Source: Thioclava electrotropha
GTDB taxonomy: Bacteria; Pseudomonadota; Alphaproteobacteria; Rhodobacterales; Rhodobacteraceae
Direction: 5' to 3'
Assembly: GCF_002085925.2 (NCBI RefSeq)
Contig: NZ_CP053562.1
Coordinates: 3,423,501-3,487,500 of the forward strand
Length of the DNA: 64,000 nucleotides
Shown: piece by piece, positions 26,559 to 35,220 of the stretch
Position numbering within the stretch: the first letter of the stretch is position 1
Layout of the letters: each line of letters opens with the position of its first letter
The notes under the pieces: model-generated
Told to the model about the DNA's origin: nothing
Databases searched by the model: none
What the model saw: only the letters and a program-made list of their open reading frames with translations
Made by a program: the position numbers and the translations under genes

Positions 26559-27371
26559 CTATTGCTGGACTTGGTCCAAGGCAACTGTGACGTGCAGTCG
26601 CTCCTCACCCGAGCCTTGGGTGATGCCACGAATCGGCGCGGCTTCGCGCGCATCGAGACCGGAGCCGAGGCGGATGTAGCGCTCGTCGGGGCAGCATTTG
26701 TTCGCCGGGTCGAACCCGATCCAGCCGATCCCTGCGACCCAGATCTCGCCCCAGGCGTGGGCGGCCTCGTGCGGCGTGCCGTCATCGGTCGCGAACAGGT
26801 AGCCCGAGACATAGCGCGCGGGCAGATCGACGCAGCGGGCGACGGCGACCAGCGCGTGGGCGTGGTCCTGACAGACGCCCTCGCCCTGCGCCAGCGCCTC
26901 GGCGGCAGTGGTGTGCGAATGGGTGGCACCCGGCTTGTAAGCGATCGCCTCGGAGATCGCAGCGCTCAGGCGATGCGCCCGGTTGAGATCTTCCGTGGCC
27001 CCTGCAACGGCCTCTTCTGCCAGCGCCGCCAGACTGTCGTCGATCCAGGTAGCGACGGTCTCGCGCAGGTATGCCATCGGATGCACCAGCTCGCGATGGC
27101 CGCGCAGCACGCCCGAGGTGTCGAACGTCTCGACCTGCCCTTTCACGGTAATCTCGACCTCGTCGACTGGCGGACGGATCGACCAGCCCTCGATGCGATC
27201 GCCCGCGCCGTCGCGGAAAGACCCGCCCCGGAGCCCACCTTCGACCGAGACGTCCCATTCGATCACGCGCTGGCCCTCGAAGCGCGAGGGGAACATGCGC
27301 AGAGATTGCACCGCAGCGCCCATCGGCGCGTCGTAATCATAGGTGGTGACATGGTTGACGGTGAGGATCAT
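26559..27371 (-). CDS. Transglutaminase-like cysteine peptidase of the Anbu cluster
   Basis: 270 residues with a beta-rich N-terminal domain (bacterial transglutaminase N-type) and a transglutaminase core. The catalytic Cys is in GVCQDHAHALVAVAR, the His in AHAWGEIWV, and the Asp in GWIGFDPANK. It overlaps the preceding alpha-E gene by four bases (ATGA), indicating translational coupling, and lies 32 bases upstream of Anbu. The enzyme could act as a peptidase or crosslinking/amide-forming enzyme on the product of the ATP-grasp partner; this is inference. Confidence 0.9.
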   Translation of the reverse strand: MILTVNHVTTYDYDAPMGAAVQSLRMFPSRFEGQRVIEWDVSVEGGLRGGSFRDGAGDRIEGWSIRPPVDEVEITVKGQVETFDTSGVLRGHRELVHPMAYLRETVATWIDDSLAALAEEAVAGATEDLNRAHRLSAAISEAIAYKPGATHSHTTAAEALAQGEGVCQDHAHALVAVARCVDLPARYVSGYLFATDDGTPHEAAHAWGEIWVAGIGWIGFDPANKCCPDERYIRLGSGLDAREAAPIRGITQGSGEERLHVTVALDQVQQ

Positions 27372-28330
27372 CGCGCATCTCCCGACAGGTAGGTTTGCTG
27401 AACGAGCGCGGTAAGCTGCCCGACCTCGCCGATGAAGCGGGTGAGGAACTCATGCAGGCCTTCGTCGATAATTTCGGCGACCTGCGTCTGGTTCAGCTCG
27501 GTCATGATCGCCTTGGCCCGCATCTGCGGCAGGCCGGCACCCGGCTCGACCTCGTAGAAGCTTTCGAGATTGTCGAGATGGTGCATCGCCTTGCGCGTGG
27601 CCGAAATCAGCGAGCGCGGGCTGGCCGGATTGAGGATCAGGAAATGCATGATCTTCGACGCCGTCAGCTCGCCGCCATAGGCCCAGTGGAAGGCCCGGTA
27701 GGATTGCAGCGCGCGCAGCAGTACCTGCCATTGGTAATTGTCGAGCCCCGAGCCCACCATCTCCACTGACGGCAGCAGCACGAAGTACTTCACGTCGATC
27801 AGACGCGCAGTGTTGTCCGCCCGCTCCAGCGCATAGCCGAGGTTCATGAAGAAGAACCCGTCATTGCGCAGCATCGTGCCGTCCATCGCCCCGCGCAGCA
27901 ACGCCGATTGCCGGGCCACCCATTCGCAGAGCTCGGTAATTTCCCATTCCGAGCGCGGCTGACGCTCGATCTGGCGGATCTCCTGAAACGCGGTGTTGAG
28001 CGTGTCCCAGACCTGACCGGTGATCGCCGTGCGCACGATGCGGGCGTTTTCCCGCGCCCGCTCGATGCAGGACACCACCGAGGACGGGTTGTCGCGGTCG
28101 AAGAACAGGTAGCTCTCTATATTGCGCTGCACCGGGTCGCCGTATTTCTCGGAGAAGCCGTCGGCGGTGCCCGAGGCTTGCAGCAGGCTCTCCCATTCCG
28201 AGCGGTAGCCGTGCCCGGTCGAGGGCGTCAGCGCGATCCGCGCGCCGACCTCCAGAAGCCGTGCCATCGTCTCCGCGCGCTCCATGTAGCGCGCGACCCA
28301 GAACAGGTTTTCAGCGGTTCTACTCAGCAT
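27368..28330 (-). CDS. Alpha-E domain protein of the Anbu cluster
   Basis: 320 residues, almost entirely alpha-helical. It begins MLSRTAENLFWVARYMERAE, the signature start of alpha-E domain proteins. Many members are fused or adjacent to circularly permuted ATP-grasp proteins. The biochemical role is not established. It starts four bases after the ATP-grasp gene stop and overlaps the transglutaminase start by four bases, so the cluster is translated as one unit. Confidence 0.9.
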   Translation of the reverse strand: MLSRTAENLFWVARYMERAETMARLLEVGARIALTPSTGHGYRSEWESLLQASGTADGFSEKYGDPVQRNIESYLFFDRDNPSSVVSCIERARENARIVRTAITGQVWDTLNTAFQEIRQIERQPRSEWEITELCEWVARQSALLRGAMDGTMLRNDGFFFMNLGYALERADNTARLIDVKYFVLLPSVEMVGSGLDNYQWQVLLRALQSYRAFHWAYGGELTASKIMHFLILNPASPRSLISATRKAMHHLDNLESFYEVEPGAGLPQMRAKAIMTELNQTQVAEIIDEGLHEFLTRFIGEVGQLTALVQQTYLSGDAR

Positions 28331-28334
28331 CCGA

Positions 28335-29747
28335 TCACTCCGCCAAAACCCAGGTGTCTTTCACGCCCCCGCCCTGCGAGGAGTTCACGACGAGCGACCC
28401 TTCGGTCAACGCGACGCGGGTCAGCCCGCCGGGGACCAGCTCGACCTTCTCGCCGACAAGGCAATAGGGCCGCAGATCGACATGGCGCGGGGCCACGCCC
28501 TCTTCCACGAAGGTCGGCGTGGTCGACAGCGCCAGCGTCGGCTGGGCGATGTAGTTCTCGGGATTATCCTCGATCTTGTGGCGGAAATTCTCGATCTGCT
28601 CCTTGGTCGATTTCGGCCCGACGAGCATCCCGTAACCGCCCGAGCCGTGAACTTCCTTCACCACCAGTTCGGAAAGGTTTTCGAGAACATATTTGCAGTC
28701 GTCCTTCTTGGCGCATTGCCAGGTCGGCACGTTTTCCAGAAGCGGCTCTTCGCCCAGATAGAAGCGCACCATTTCCGGCACGAAGGTATAGATCGCCTTG
28801 TCGTCGGCCACGCCGGCCCCGGGCGCCGAGCAGATCGAAACGCCGCCCGAGCGGTAGACATCCATCAGCCCCGGAATGCCCAGCATCGAATCCGGGCGGA
28901 AGCAGAGCGGGTCGAGGAAAGCGTCGTCGATCCGGCGATAGATCACGTCGAGCTTCTTCGGGCCTTCCGTCGTGCGCATCCAGCAGAAGCCGCCCTCGCA
29001 GAACAGGTCCGGCCCTTCCACCAGTTCGACGCCCATCAGATCGGCGAGGAAGGAATGCTCGTAATAGGCCGAGTTGAAATGGCCCGGCGTGAGGATCGCG
29101 ACCGTCGGCTCGCCGTCGCATTTCGCCGGCGCAACCGAGGCCAAGGTGCGGCGCAGAGCATCCGAATAGCCATCCACCGGTTCGATCCGGTTCTCGCGGA
29201 ACAGCTGCGGGAACATCCGCATCATGATCTCGCGATTCTCCAGCATGTAGGAGACGCCCGACGGGGTGCGGCAGTTGTCTTCGAGCACGTAGAACTGATC
29301 GGGCCCAGTGCGCACCAGATCGACACCAACAATGTGGCTGTAGATGCCACGCGGAGGGATAAAGCCCGACACCGCACGTTCGTAGGCGTCGTTCTGATAG
29401 ACCAGCCGCGCCGGGATTCGCCCCGCCCGCACGATCTCGCCGCGCCCGTAGACGTCGAGCAGAAAGGCGTTGAGCGCCCGGGCGCGCTGCTTGATGCCAC
29501 GCTCCAGCTTGCGCCATTCGGGTTGGGTGAAGACGCGCGGAAACATGTCGAAGGGAATCAGACGGTCCGGATCGCCGCCCTCGCCATAGACGGCGAAAGT
29601 GATGCCGATCCTGCGAAACAGCGCCTCCGCCTCGGCTTGCTTCATCGCGCGCAACTCGGACGGCATTTCGCGCATCCAGCCGTCGAGCCCGTTATAGGGC
29701 TGACGCACTTTGCCGCCGTCGAACATCTCGTTGAAATACTCTGTCAT
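28335..29747 (-). CDS. Circularly permuted type 2 ATP-grasp protein of the Anbu cluster
   Basis: 470 residues, first gene of the four-gene Anbu operon. The ATP-grasp core is recognisable from VYQNDAYERAVSGF, VLEDNCRTPSGVSYMLENRE and KEVHGSGGYGMLVGP. ATP-grasp enzymes join a carboxylate to an amine or thiol through an acyl-phosphate, so this is presumed to be the ligase making the peptide-like product. The ATG at 29747 is 218 bases from the divergent pepF start, and the intervening AT-containing region presumably holds both promoters. Confidence 0.9.
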   Translation of the reverse strand: MTEYFNEMFDGGKVRQPYNGLDGWMREMPSELRAMKQAEAEALFRRIGITFAVYGEGGDPDRLIPFDMFPRVFTQPEWRKLERGIKQRARALNAFLLDVYGRGEIVRAGRIPARLVYQNDAYERAVSGFIPPRGIYSHIVGVDLVRTGPDQFYVLEDNCRTPSGVSYMLENREIMMRMFPQLFRENRIEPVDGYSDALRRTLASVAPAKCDGEPTVAILTPGHFNSAYYEHSFLADLMGVELVEGPDLFCEGGFCWMRTTEGPKKLDVIYRRIDDAFLDPLCFRPDSMLGIPGLMDVYRSGGVSICSAPGAGVADDKAIYTFVPEMVRFYLGEEPLLENVPTWQCAKKDDCKYVLENLSELVVKEVHGSGGYGMLVGPKSTKEQIENFRHKIEDNPENYIAQPTLALSTTPTFVEEGVAPRHVDLRPYCLVGEKVELVPGGLTRVALTEGSLVVNSSQGGGVKDTWVLAE

Positions 29748-29965
29748 CGCGCCGGTTAAGTCCCCCTAGTCTTTTATTTATGTCTAGGCCCTGTACCCCG
29801 CGAGTAAAAGGCGATGGCCAATGTTATGCAACGCGCCATGCTCGGGGAAAGTTCATTTCATAGCATCTGCTGAAAAATTGTGCAGCACCGAGCAGCCCCG
29901 CGCCCTTGTCAGGGCGGCGCCCCTGCCCCTATCTGGAAAGCAACCGATCAGACACGAGGAAACCC

Positions 29966-31783
29966 ATGACGCTCACACCCCGCCGCCCCGTTTTCGATGC
30001 GAATTCAAATGCAGGGGCGTTCGGCGATCTGCCCGAATGGGATCTGAGCGATCTCTATCCCGCGCCCGACGCGCCGGAACTGACCAAGGACATGGCGTGG
30101 CTGGAAAAAGCCTGCGCCGAGTTCGCCGCCGATTACGAAGGCAAACTGGCCGATCTCGATGCCGCGGGCATGGCGGAGTGCATCAAGCGCTACGAGGAGA
30201 TCGACGAGAAAGCGGGCCGCGTGATGTCCTATACGGGCCTGCGCTATTACCAGAACACGACCGACCCGGCGCGGGTGAAGCTGCTGTCCGACGCGCAGGA
30301 CAAGATCACCACCTACACCACGCCGCTCGTCTTCTTCAGCCTCGAATTCAACCGCATCCCGGACGAGACCTACGAGGCCGTCTTCTCCGATTCGAAGGTC
30401 GCCCGCTACAAGCCGGTCTTTGACCGGATGCGCGCGATGAAACCCTATCAGCTCTCCGACGAGCTGGAGAAATTCCTCCACGATCAATCGGTCGTCGGCG
30501 CCGCCGCGTGGAACCGTCTCTTCGACGAGACCACCGCCGCGCTGGAATTCGAGGTGCAGGGCGAGAAGCTCTCGCTTGAGGCCACCACCACCCTTCTCTC
30601 CGACCACAATCGCGAAAAGCGCGAAGCGGCGGCGAAAGAGCTGGCGAATGTGTTCGGCGAACACATCCGCACCTTCTCGCGCATCCACAACACGCTGGCG
30701 AAGGAAAAGGAAATCGAGGATCGCTGGCGCAAGATGCCGACGCCGCAGACCGGTCGCCACCTGTCGAACGACGTGGAGCCGGAAGTCGTGCAAGCGCTGC
30801 GCGACGCCGTGGTCGCGGCCTACCCGCGCCTGTCGCATCGCTACTACAAGCTGAAGGCGAAATGGCTCGGCCTCGACAAGCTGCAGATCTGGGACCGCAA
30901 CGCGCCGCTGCCGACCGAGGCCCCGCGCGACATCATGTGGGACGAGGCGAAGGACACCGTGCTGGACGCCTATTCCGGCTTCGATCCGCGCATGGCCGAC
31001 ATCGCGCAGCCCTTCTTCGAGAAAGGCTGGATCGATGCGGGCGTGAAACCGGGCAAAGCGCCGGGCGCCTTCGCGCACCCGACGGTGACGACCGTCCACC
31101 CCTATGTGATGCTCAACTACCTCGGCAAACCGCGCGACGTGATGACGCTGGCGCATGAGCTGGGCCACGGCGTCCATCAGGTGCTGGCCGCGAAACAGGG
31201 CGAGATGCTGGCCAACACGCCGCTAACGCTGGCCGAGACGGCCTCTGTCTTCGGCGAGATGCTGACCTTCCGCAAGCTGCTGGCTGCCGCGAAAACCAAG
31301 GAAGAGCGCAAGACGCTTCTGGCCGGTAAGGTCGAGGACATGATCAACACGGTCGTCCGCCAGATCGCCTTCTACGATTTCGAGTGCAAGCTGCATGCAG
31401 CCCGCGCCGAAGGGGAACTGACGCCCGAGGATATCAACGCGTTGTGGATGTCGGTGCAGGGCGAGAGCCTCGGCCCGGCCTTCGAGTTCATGGACGGCTA
31501 CGAGACCTTCTGGTCCTACATCCCGCACTTCGTCCACTCGCCCTTCTACGTCTACGCCTACGCGTTCGGCGACGGTCTGGTGAACGCGCTCTACGCCGCC
31601 TACGAGGCCGCGCCCGAGGGCTTCCAGGACAAGTATTTCGCGATGCTCGAAGCGGGCGGCTCGATGCACCACAAGGAACTGCTTGCGCCCTTCGGCCTCG
31701 ACGCGTCCGACCCGGCCTTCTGGGACAAGGGCCTGTCGATGATCGAAGGCTTCATCGACGAGCTGGAGGCGATGGAGGAGTAA
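29966..31783 (+). CDS. pepF: M3 family oligoendopeptidase F
   Basis: 605 residues from ATG 29966, chosen because GAGGA precedes it by six bases and the longer frame from 29906 is unsupported. The zinc motif HELGH is in TLAHELGHGVHQVLA (about residues 397-401), with the third ligand Glu in LAETASVFGEML. M3B peptidases are cytosolic and cleave oligopeptides. The C-terminal YVYAYAFGDGLVNALYAAY forms part of the substrate tunnel. It is monocistronic and convergent with the Hint gene. Confidence 0.92.
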   Translation: MTLTPRRPVFDANSNAGAFGDLPEWDLSDLYPAPDAPELTKDMAWLEKACAEFAADYEGKLADLDAAGMAECIKRYEEIDEKAGRVMSYTGLRYYQNTTDPARVKLLSDAQDKITTYTTPLVFFSLEFNRIPDETYEAVFSDSKVARYKPVFDRMRAMKPYQLSDELEKFLHDQSVVGAAAWNRLFDETTAALEFEVQGEKLSLEATTTLLSDHNREKREAAAKELANVFGEHIRTFSRIHNTLAKEKEIEDRWRKMPTPQTGRHLSNDVEPEVVQALRDAVVAAYPRLSHRYYKLKAKWLGLDKLQIWDRNAPLPTEAPRDIMWDEAKDTVLDAYSGFDPRMADIAQPFFEKGWIDAGVKPGKAPGAFAHPTVTTVHPYVMLNYLGKPRDVMTLAHELGHGVHQVLAAKQGEMLANTPLTLAETASVFGEMLTFRKLLAAAKTKEERKTLLAGKVEDMINTVVRQIAFYDFECKLHAARAEGELTPEDINALWMSVQGESLGPAFEFMDGYETFWSYIPHFVHSPFYVYAYAFGDGLVNALYAAYEAAPEGFQDKYFAMLEAGGSMHHKELLAPFGLDASDPAFWDKGLSMIEGFIDELEAMEE

Positions 31784-31809
31784 TCCTCCCTCGCCTGTCT
31801 GAAGACGAA

Positions 31810-31845
31810 AAAACGCCGCGCGAGGTTCTCAACGCGCGGCGTTTC
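31810..31845 (-). terminator. Terminator between pepF and the Hint-domain gene
   Basis: AAACGCCGCGC and GCGCGGCGTTT form an 11-bp stem around a 12-base loop. On the minus strand it is followed by six T, so it mainly terminates the Hint-domain gene. It may also act on pepF transcripts from the other side. Confidence 0.75.
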
Positions 31846-31908
31846 CGTGACTGTCTCCCCACAAGCACAGTCATCGCCAACCGGAACCTTTACCCTTTCA
31901 GGCCCCGG

Positions 31909-32703
31909 TCAGATCAGCATTTCTTCGACCTCGAAACGGGTCAGCCGCGGCGCGGCGAGCGGGCCGAACTCGCGCAACTTGTCCATTTGCGGAAACAGCG
32001 CGAGGAACAGCTCGGCCATCCGCGGGTCGATCATCCGCTCGAAGCCTTCGCCGGGATGGAAGCTCTCGACCTCCATGCCGCCGACCTTGAGCGAGCCGTG
32101 CTGCTCGAGCACCAGATGATAGGCGGAGACCGGCGAGATCGGCGTGACCTCGATGACGCTCACCCCATCGACGAAGGCCGCGATCGGCGCATAGGCCGCC
32201 TCGATGCCCAGACGCCCGCGCAGCCGGGCATCGCGCAGGCAGATCCGCGCATGCGGGCCCAGCACCAGATCCTGCGACGGGCGACCGTGTCCGAAGGCTT
32301 CGGCGGTCACGCGGATCATCCGCGCGGCCACGTCCTTCGCCGCCGGGAACATCGTCATCGAGCCTTTCCAGGTGACGGTTTCGACACGCTCATCGGCGGT
32401 CAGAACCCGCATCCCCGGCACCAGATCCTCAACCGAGATCGGGCCCTCTTCGGTCGCGATCACGGCACCGCGCGCCAAGGCGGAGAACGCCTCCTCGAAC
32501 AGCGGAATCGCCGGGGCGACGCGGGAGGTTTCTTCGATGAAGCCGTTCGCCTCCAGCCACCACGCGGCATAGCGGCGGGTCATCGCGGAAGCGCGCAGGG
32601 CGCGTTTCGGCGCATTCGGACTCGCACGCAAAGGGCGCGGCAGAGGCGGTTCGGTGTCGGTGGGACGTAGCGCGGCAGCTGCCGTCCGGTGGGGTAGATT
32701 CAT
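31909..32703 (-). CDS. Hint-domain (Hedgehog/intein) protein
   Basis: 264 residues with a Hint domain from about residue 77: GAVIATEEGPISVEDLVPGMRVLT, then DLVLGPHARICLRD and HLVLEQHGSLKVGG. The first domain residue is usually Cys in self-splicing members. Here the block starts ARGAVIAT, with no cysteine at that point, so protein splicing or cleavage is doubtful. Single Hint proteins of this sort are frequent in Rhodobacterales, often as multiple paralogues, with unknown function. It lacks an evident signal peptide and RTX repeats. Confidence 0.8.
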   Translation of the reverse strand: MNLPHRTAAAALRPTDTEPPLPRPLRASPNAPKRALRASAMTRRYAAWWLEANGFIEETSRVAPAIPLFEEAFSALARGAVIATEEGPISVEDLVPGMRVLTADERVETVTWKGSMTMFPAAKDVAARMIRVTAEAFGHGRPSQDLVLGPHARICLRDARLRGRLGIEAAYAPIAAFVDGVSVIEVTPISPVSAYHLVLEQHGSLKVGGMEVESFHPGEGFERMIDPRMAELFLALFPQMDKLREFGPLAAPRLTRFEVEEMLI

Positions 32704-32942
32704 GCGATAGGCCTTTCGGTCTTCTCACGGCTGCATCGGCCCCCACCGGTTGCAGAGAGACGCTCACAACATGGCTAAAACGTGCGAGGCCGTCAAATTA
32801 TTGACGCGATTGTCTCGCGATCGCCGAGCAGTCAGCCCCTGCCCTAACGGCACGTTTCTCCACCGCGCACAAACCGCCACAGTCTCACCACATTCAAAGC
32901 GAATCACCCGCCCCCAGAGACACTGGAGACGGGTGATGAAAG

Positions 32943-33014
32943 TGGCCGGGCGTGGCAGCGCCCGGCCAGGTCTCGCGCGGCGATCAGCATGACCAATTAC
33001 GATCGCCGCGCGAG
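32943..33014. other. Two adjacent perfect hairpins downstream of a 51-aa gene
   Basis: TGGCCGGGCG (32943-32952) pairs with CGCCCGGCCA (32959-32968). CTCGCGCGGCGATC (32972-32985) pairs with GATCGCCGCGCGAG (33001-33014). Both stems are perfect, at 10 and 14 bp. They lie nine bases beyond the stop of the minus-strand small gene, and there is no T-run after either. They likely protect the 3' end of that mRNA or terminate it with help. The rest of the gap to the Hint gene (32704-32942) shows no gene. Confidence 0.55.
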
Positions 33015-33022
33015 AAGGGAGG

Positions 33023-33178
33023 TCACTGTGCGGCGCTGACCCGGCGCGGAGCGGGTGCCACAGCGCGGCTGGCCTGCGAAGGGCGCGCCTTGCGGGCCCA
33101 GGGCATCCGCGTGTCGCAGTCGCGTGCGGAGGCCACGGCGGCTTTCATCCAGCGGCGGGTCGGTTGAGTCTTGTTCAT
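33023..33178 (-). CDS. Small basic protein (51 aa)
   Basis: A 51-residue ORF starting ATG 33178 (MNKTQPTRRWMKAAVASARD), with AGGGGAC about six bases upstream. It is Arg/Ala/Pro-rich and carries the segment TRMPWARKARPSQA. Short proteins with an RMPW-x-R pattern occur widely in Rhodobacterales, which supports it being real despite its length; that is from memory of family patterns, not a search. No function is known. Twin strong hairpins follow the stop. Confidence 0.5.
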   Translation of the reverse strand: MNKTQPTRRWMKAAVASARDCDTRMPWARKARPSQASRAVAPAPRRVSAAQ

Positions 33179-33359
33179 GTCTTTGTCCCCTCGTCACGAG
33201 ATCGTTTTCGATCCGGTTCGGGACTGTTCTGCCCACGCAATGGGGCCAGCATGGGGCGGGAGTTGGATTTTTTCGAGCAAGGAAACGAAGGAATGCGGCA
33301 AGGCGGATTGTCTCAGCCGCCCCGCCAATATCGTAAAGCGCGCCGCCCGCGCGCCCGGA

Positions 33360-34121
33360 TCAGAGCCGGATCGCCGAGAGCAGACGCCCGTAATCGGCCT
33401 CGCCCGCATGGGTCGTGCGGCGATAGGAATAAAAGCGCTCGGGCTCCTGATAGGTGCAGCGGCGCATCCATTCCGCCTCGCCGACACCCGCCTCGCGCAG
33501 CCGGTGCAGCGAGAAGCTCGGCAGATCGAAATGCGGCTTGCCCGAGGGGCCGGGCGAGAAGAAGCGGCTGTAGTCCATGTCCTCCATCAGGAACTGCTCC
33601 ATGAAGTCTTCGCCGACCTCGTAGGAATGGACCGAGATGCACGGTCCGATCACCGCCGTGATATTCTCGCGATGCGCGCCCAAACGCTCCATCGCGTCGA
33701 GCGTGTTTTCCAGCACCCCCTCCATAGCGCCGCGCCATCCCGCATGGGCCGCGCCGATAACGCCCGCTTTCGGATCGGAGAACAGCACCGGCTGGCAATC
33801 GGCGGTCAGGATCGAGATCGCGATGCCCGGCACCTTGGTCACGGCCGCATCGGCGCGCGGCGGCGGATCGGTGATCTCCTCGATCACCGCGACATCGGGC
33901 GAATGCACCTGATTGACGCCTTGCAGCGCGTTCAGCTCCACGCCCATCGCATCGGCCGCACGGGCGCGATTGGTGCGCACCGCCTCGCTTTGATCCGACG
34001 AGCCGGGACCGCAGTTGAGCCCTGCGAAAATACCCGAGGACGCGCCGCCTTTGCGTGTGAAGAACCCGTGCTTCACGGTTCCCAAGGCGGGTGAGGTCAG
34101 AATTTCGAGCATCGTCGACAT
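33360..34121 (-). CDS. pgeF: Peptidoglycan editing factor / laccase-domain protein
   Basis: 253 residues from ATG 34121 (MSTMLEILTS), chosen because GAGGAA lies just upstream; the longer frame would use TTG 34133. The conserved metal-binding pattern is visible: NQVHSPDVAVI, ILTADCQPVL and IGAAHAGWRGAMEGVL. PgeF-type enzymes remove wrongly incorporated L-Ser from muropeptides; related proteins act on purine nucleosides. The start lies 17 bases after the stop of the MidA-like gene, within an lgt-midA-pgeF run seen in many alphaproteobacteria. Confidence 0.9.
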   Translation of the reverse strand: MSTMLEILTSPALGTVKHGFFTRKGGASSGIFAGLNCGPGSSDQSEAVRTNRARAADAMGVELNALQGVNQVHSPDVAVIEEITDPPPRADAAVTKVPGIAISILTADCQPVLFSDPKAGVIGAAHAGWRGAMEGVLENTLDAMERLGAHRENITAVIGPCISVHSYEVGEDFMEQFLMEDMDYSRFFSPGPSGKPHFDLPSFSLHRLREAGVGEAEWMRRCTYQEPERFYSYRRTTHAGEADYGRLLSAIRL

Positions 34122-34137
34122 CGCGTTCCTCAATAGC

Positions 34138-35220
34138 TCAGACGGTCTTCGGATCGAACCCCGGCGGCAGCGGCGCAGCAGGTGCGACGAGGGCCAGAGC
34201 TTGGAACAGGTGACCCATTTCCTCGGGGTGGGTCAAGCGGCGATGCGCGGCGATATGGGTCTCTCGCGCGCGCCCCGATAACGCCTGCGCGAGGCGCTCC
34301 GCCCGTGCCGTGATGCCGAGCCGCTCCAGCAGAACGCCCTGCGCGGTCATGCCCGAGACGGCGGCTCCCGCGTTTTGTGCGGCCTGCGCCAGAGGCTCGA
34401 AATCGACATGGGCGGTCAGGTCCGCCTCGCCGGGCTCCGCGAAAGGATCGACGGCCTCATGCGCCCTGAGTGCCTGAAATGTGTCGCCTTTGGAACGCCA
34501 GTTACCATAGTCGATCAGCAGCGCCGCGCCGCCTTGGCGCGCAATCCGCGCAGCCAGAGTCTCGGTGAAGTTCACCGCAGCCGCACAGGTCTCGACCACG
34601 TCGCCCGGTCTCGTGTCAGACATGCGCGGCTCCAGCGCCTCAAGACGCGACGGCGGCGCGAGGCCGGGCGTCAGATTGCCGTCGTCGGACAACCCCACCT
34701 GCCGCTCGGCCCAGCCGTCGCCATCCCGCTGGAACTGCCGGATCGGCAGCGCGTCGAGAAACTCGTTCGCGACGAGGAAAACCGGCCTCTCGGGCAGGCC
34801 GTCGATCGTCTCGTGCCAAGTGACCTGATGCTGCGCGAGCGTCTCGCGCTGGATTTCGCGCAAGGTGGGCGAGGCCTCGATCAGATAGACCTGTGCGGCC
34901 TCCACCATCCCCGGAACCGCCCTCATCGCGCGCAGCATATCGGCCATCAGCGTGCCACGCCCCGGCCCGGCCTCGGCCAGCACGAAGGGCGCGGGCCGGC
35001 CCTGATCCAGCCATGCCTGCGCCAGACACAGCCCCAGCATCTCGCCGAACATCTGGGAAATCTCCGGCGCGGTAATGAAATCGCCTGCGCGCCCGAACGG
35101 ATCGCGGGTCGCGTAATAGCCGTGCTCGGGATGCAGCAGGCAGGCGCTCATATAGCGGTCGAGCCGCATCGGCCCTTCTGCCGCGATCTGCGCGGCAAGG
35201 ATGTCGCCCAGCGGGGTCAC
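34138..35220 (-). CDS. Class I SAM-dependent methyltransferase (MidA/NDUFAF7 family)
   Basis: 360 residues with GTG start at 35220, overlapping the lgt stop by four bases (GTGA). It starts with the family's LARYM-like segment (MRLDRYMSACLLHPEHGYYAT). The SAM motif is LAEAGPGRGTLMADML. Mitochondrial relatives (NDUFAF7) methylate an arginine of the complex I subunit NDUFS2; the bacterial substrate is not proven. Operon with lgt and pgeF. Confidence 0.88.
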   Translation of the reverse strand: MTPLGDILAAQIAAEGPMRLDRYMSACLLHPEHGYYATRDPFGRAGDFITAPEISQMFGEMLGLCLAQAWLDQGRPAPFVLAEAGPGRGTLMADMLRAMRAVPGMVEAAQVYLIEASPTLREIQRETLAQHQVTWHETIDGLPERPVFLVANEFLDALPIRQFQRDGDGWAERQVGLSDDGNLTPGLAPPSRLEALEPRMSDTRPGDVVETCAAAVNFTETLAARIARQGGAALLIDYGNWRSKGDTFQALRAHEAVDPFAEPGEADLTAHVDFEPLAQAAQNAGAAVSGMTAQGVLLERLGITARAERLAQALSGRARETHIAAHRRLTHPEEMGHLFQALALVAPAAPLPPGFDPKTV

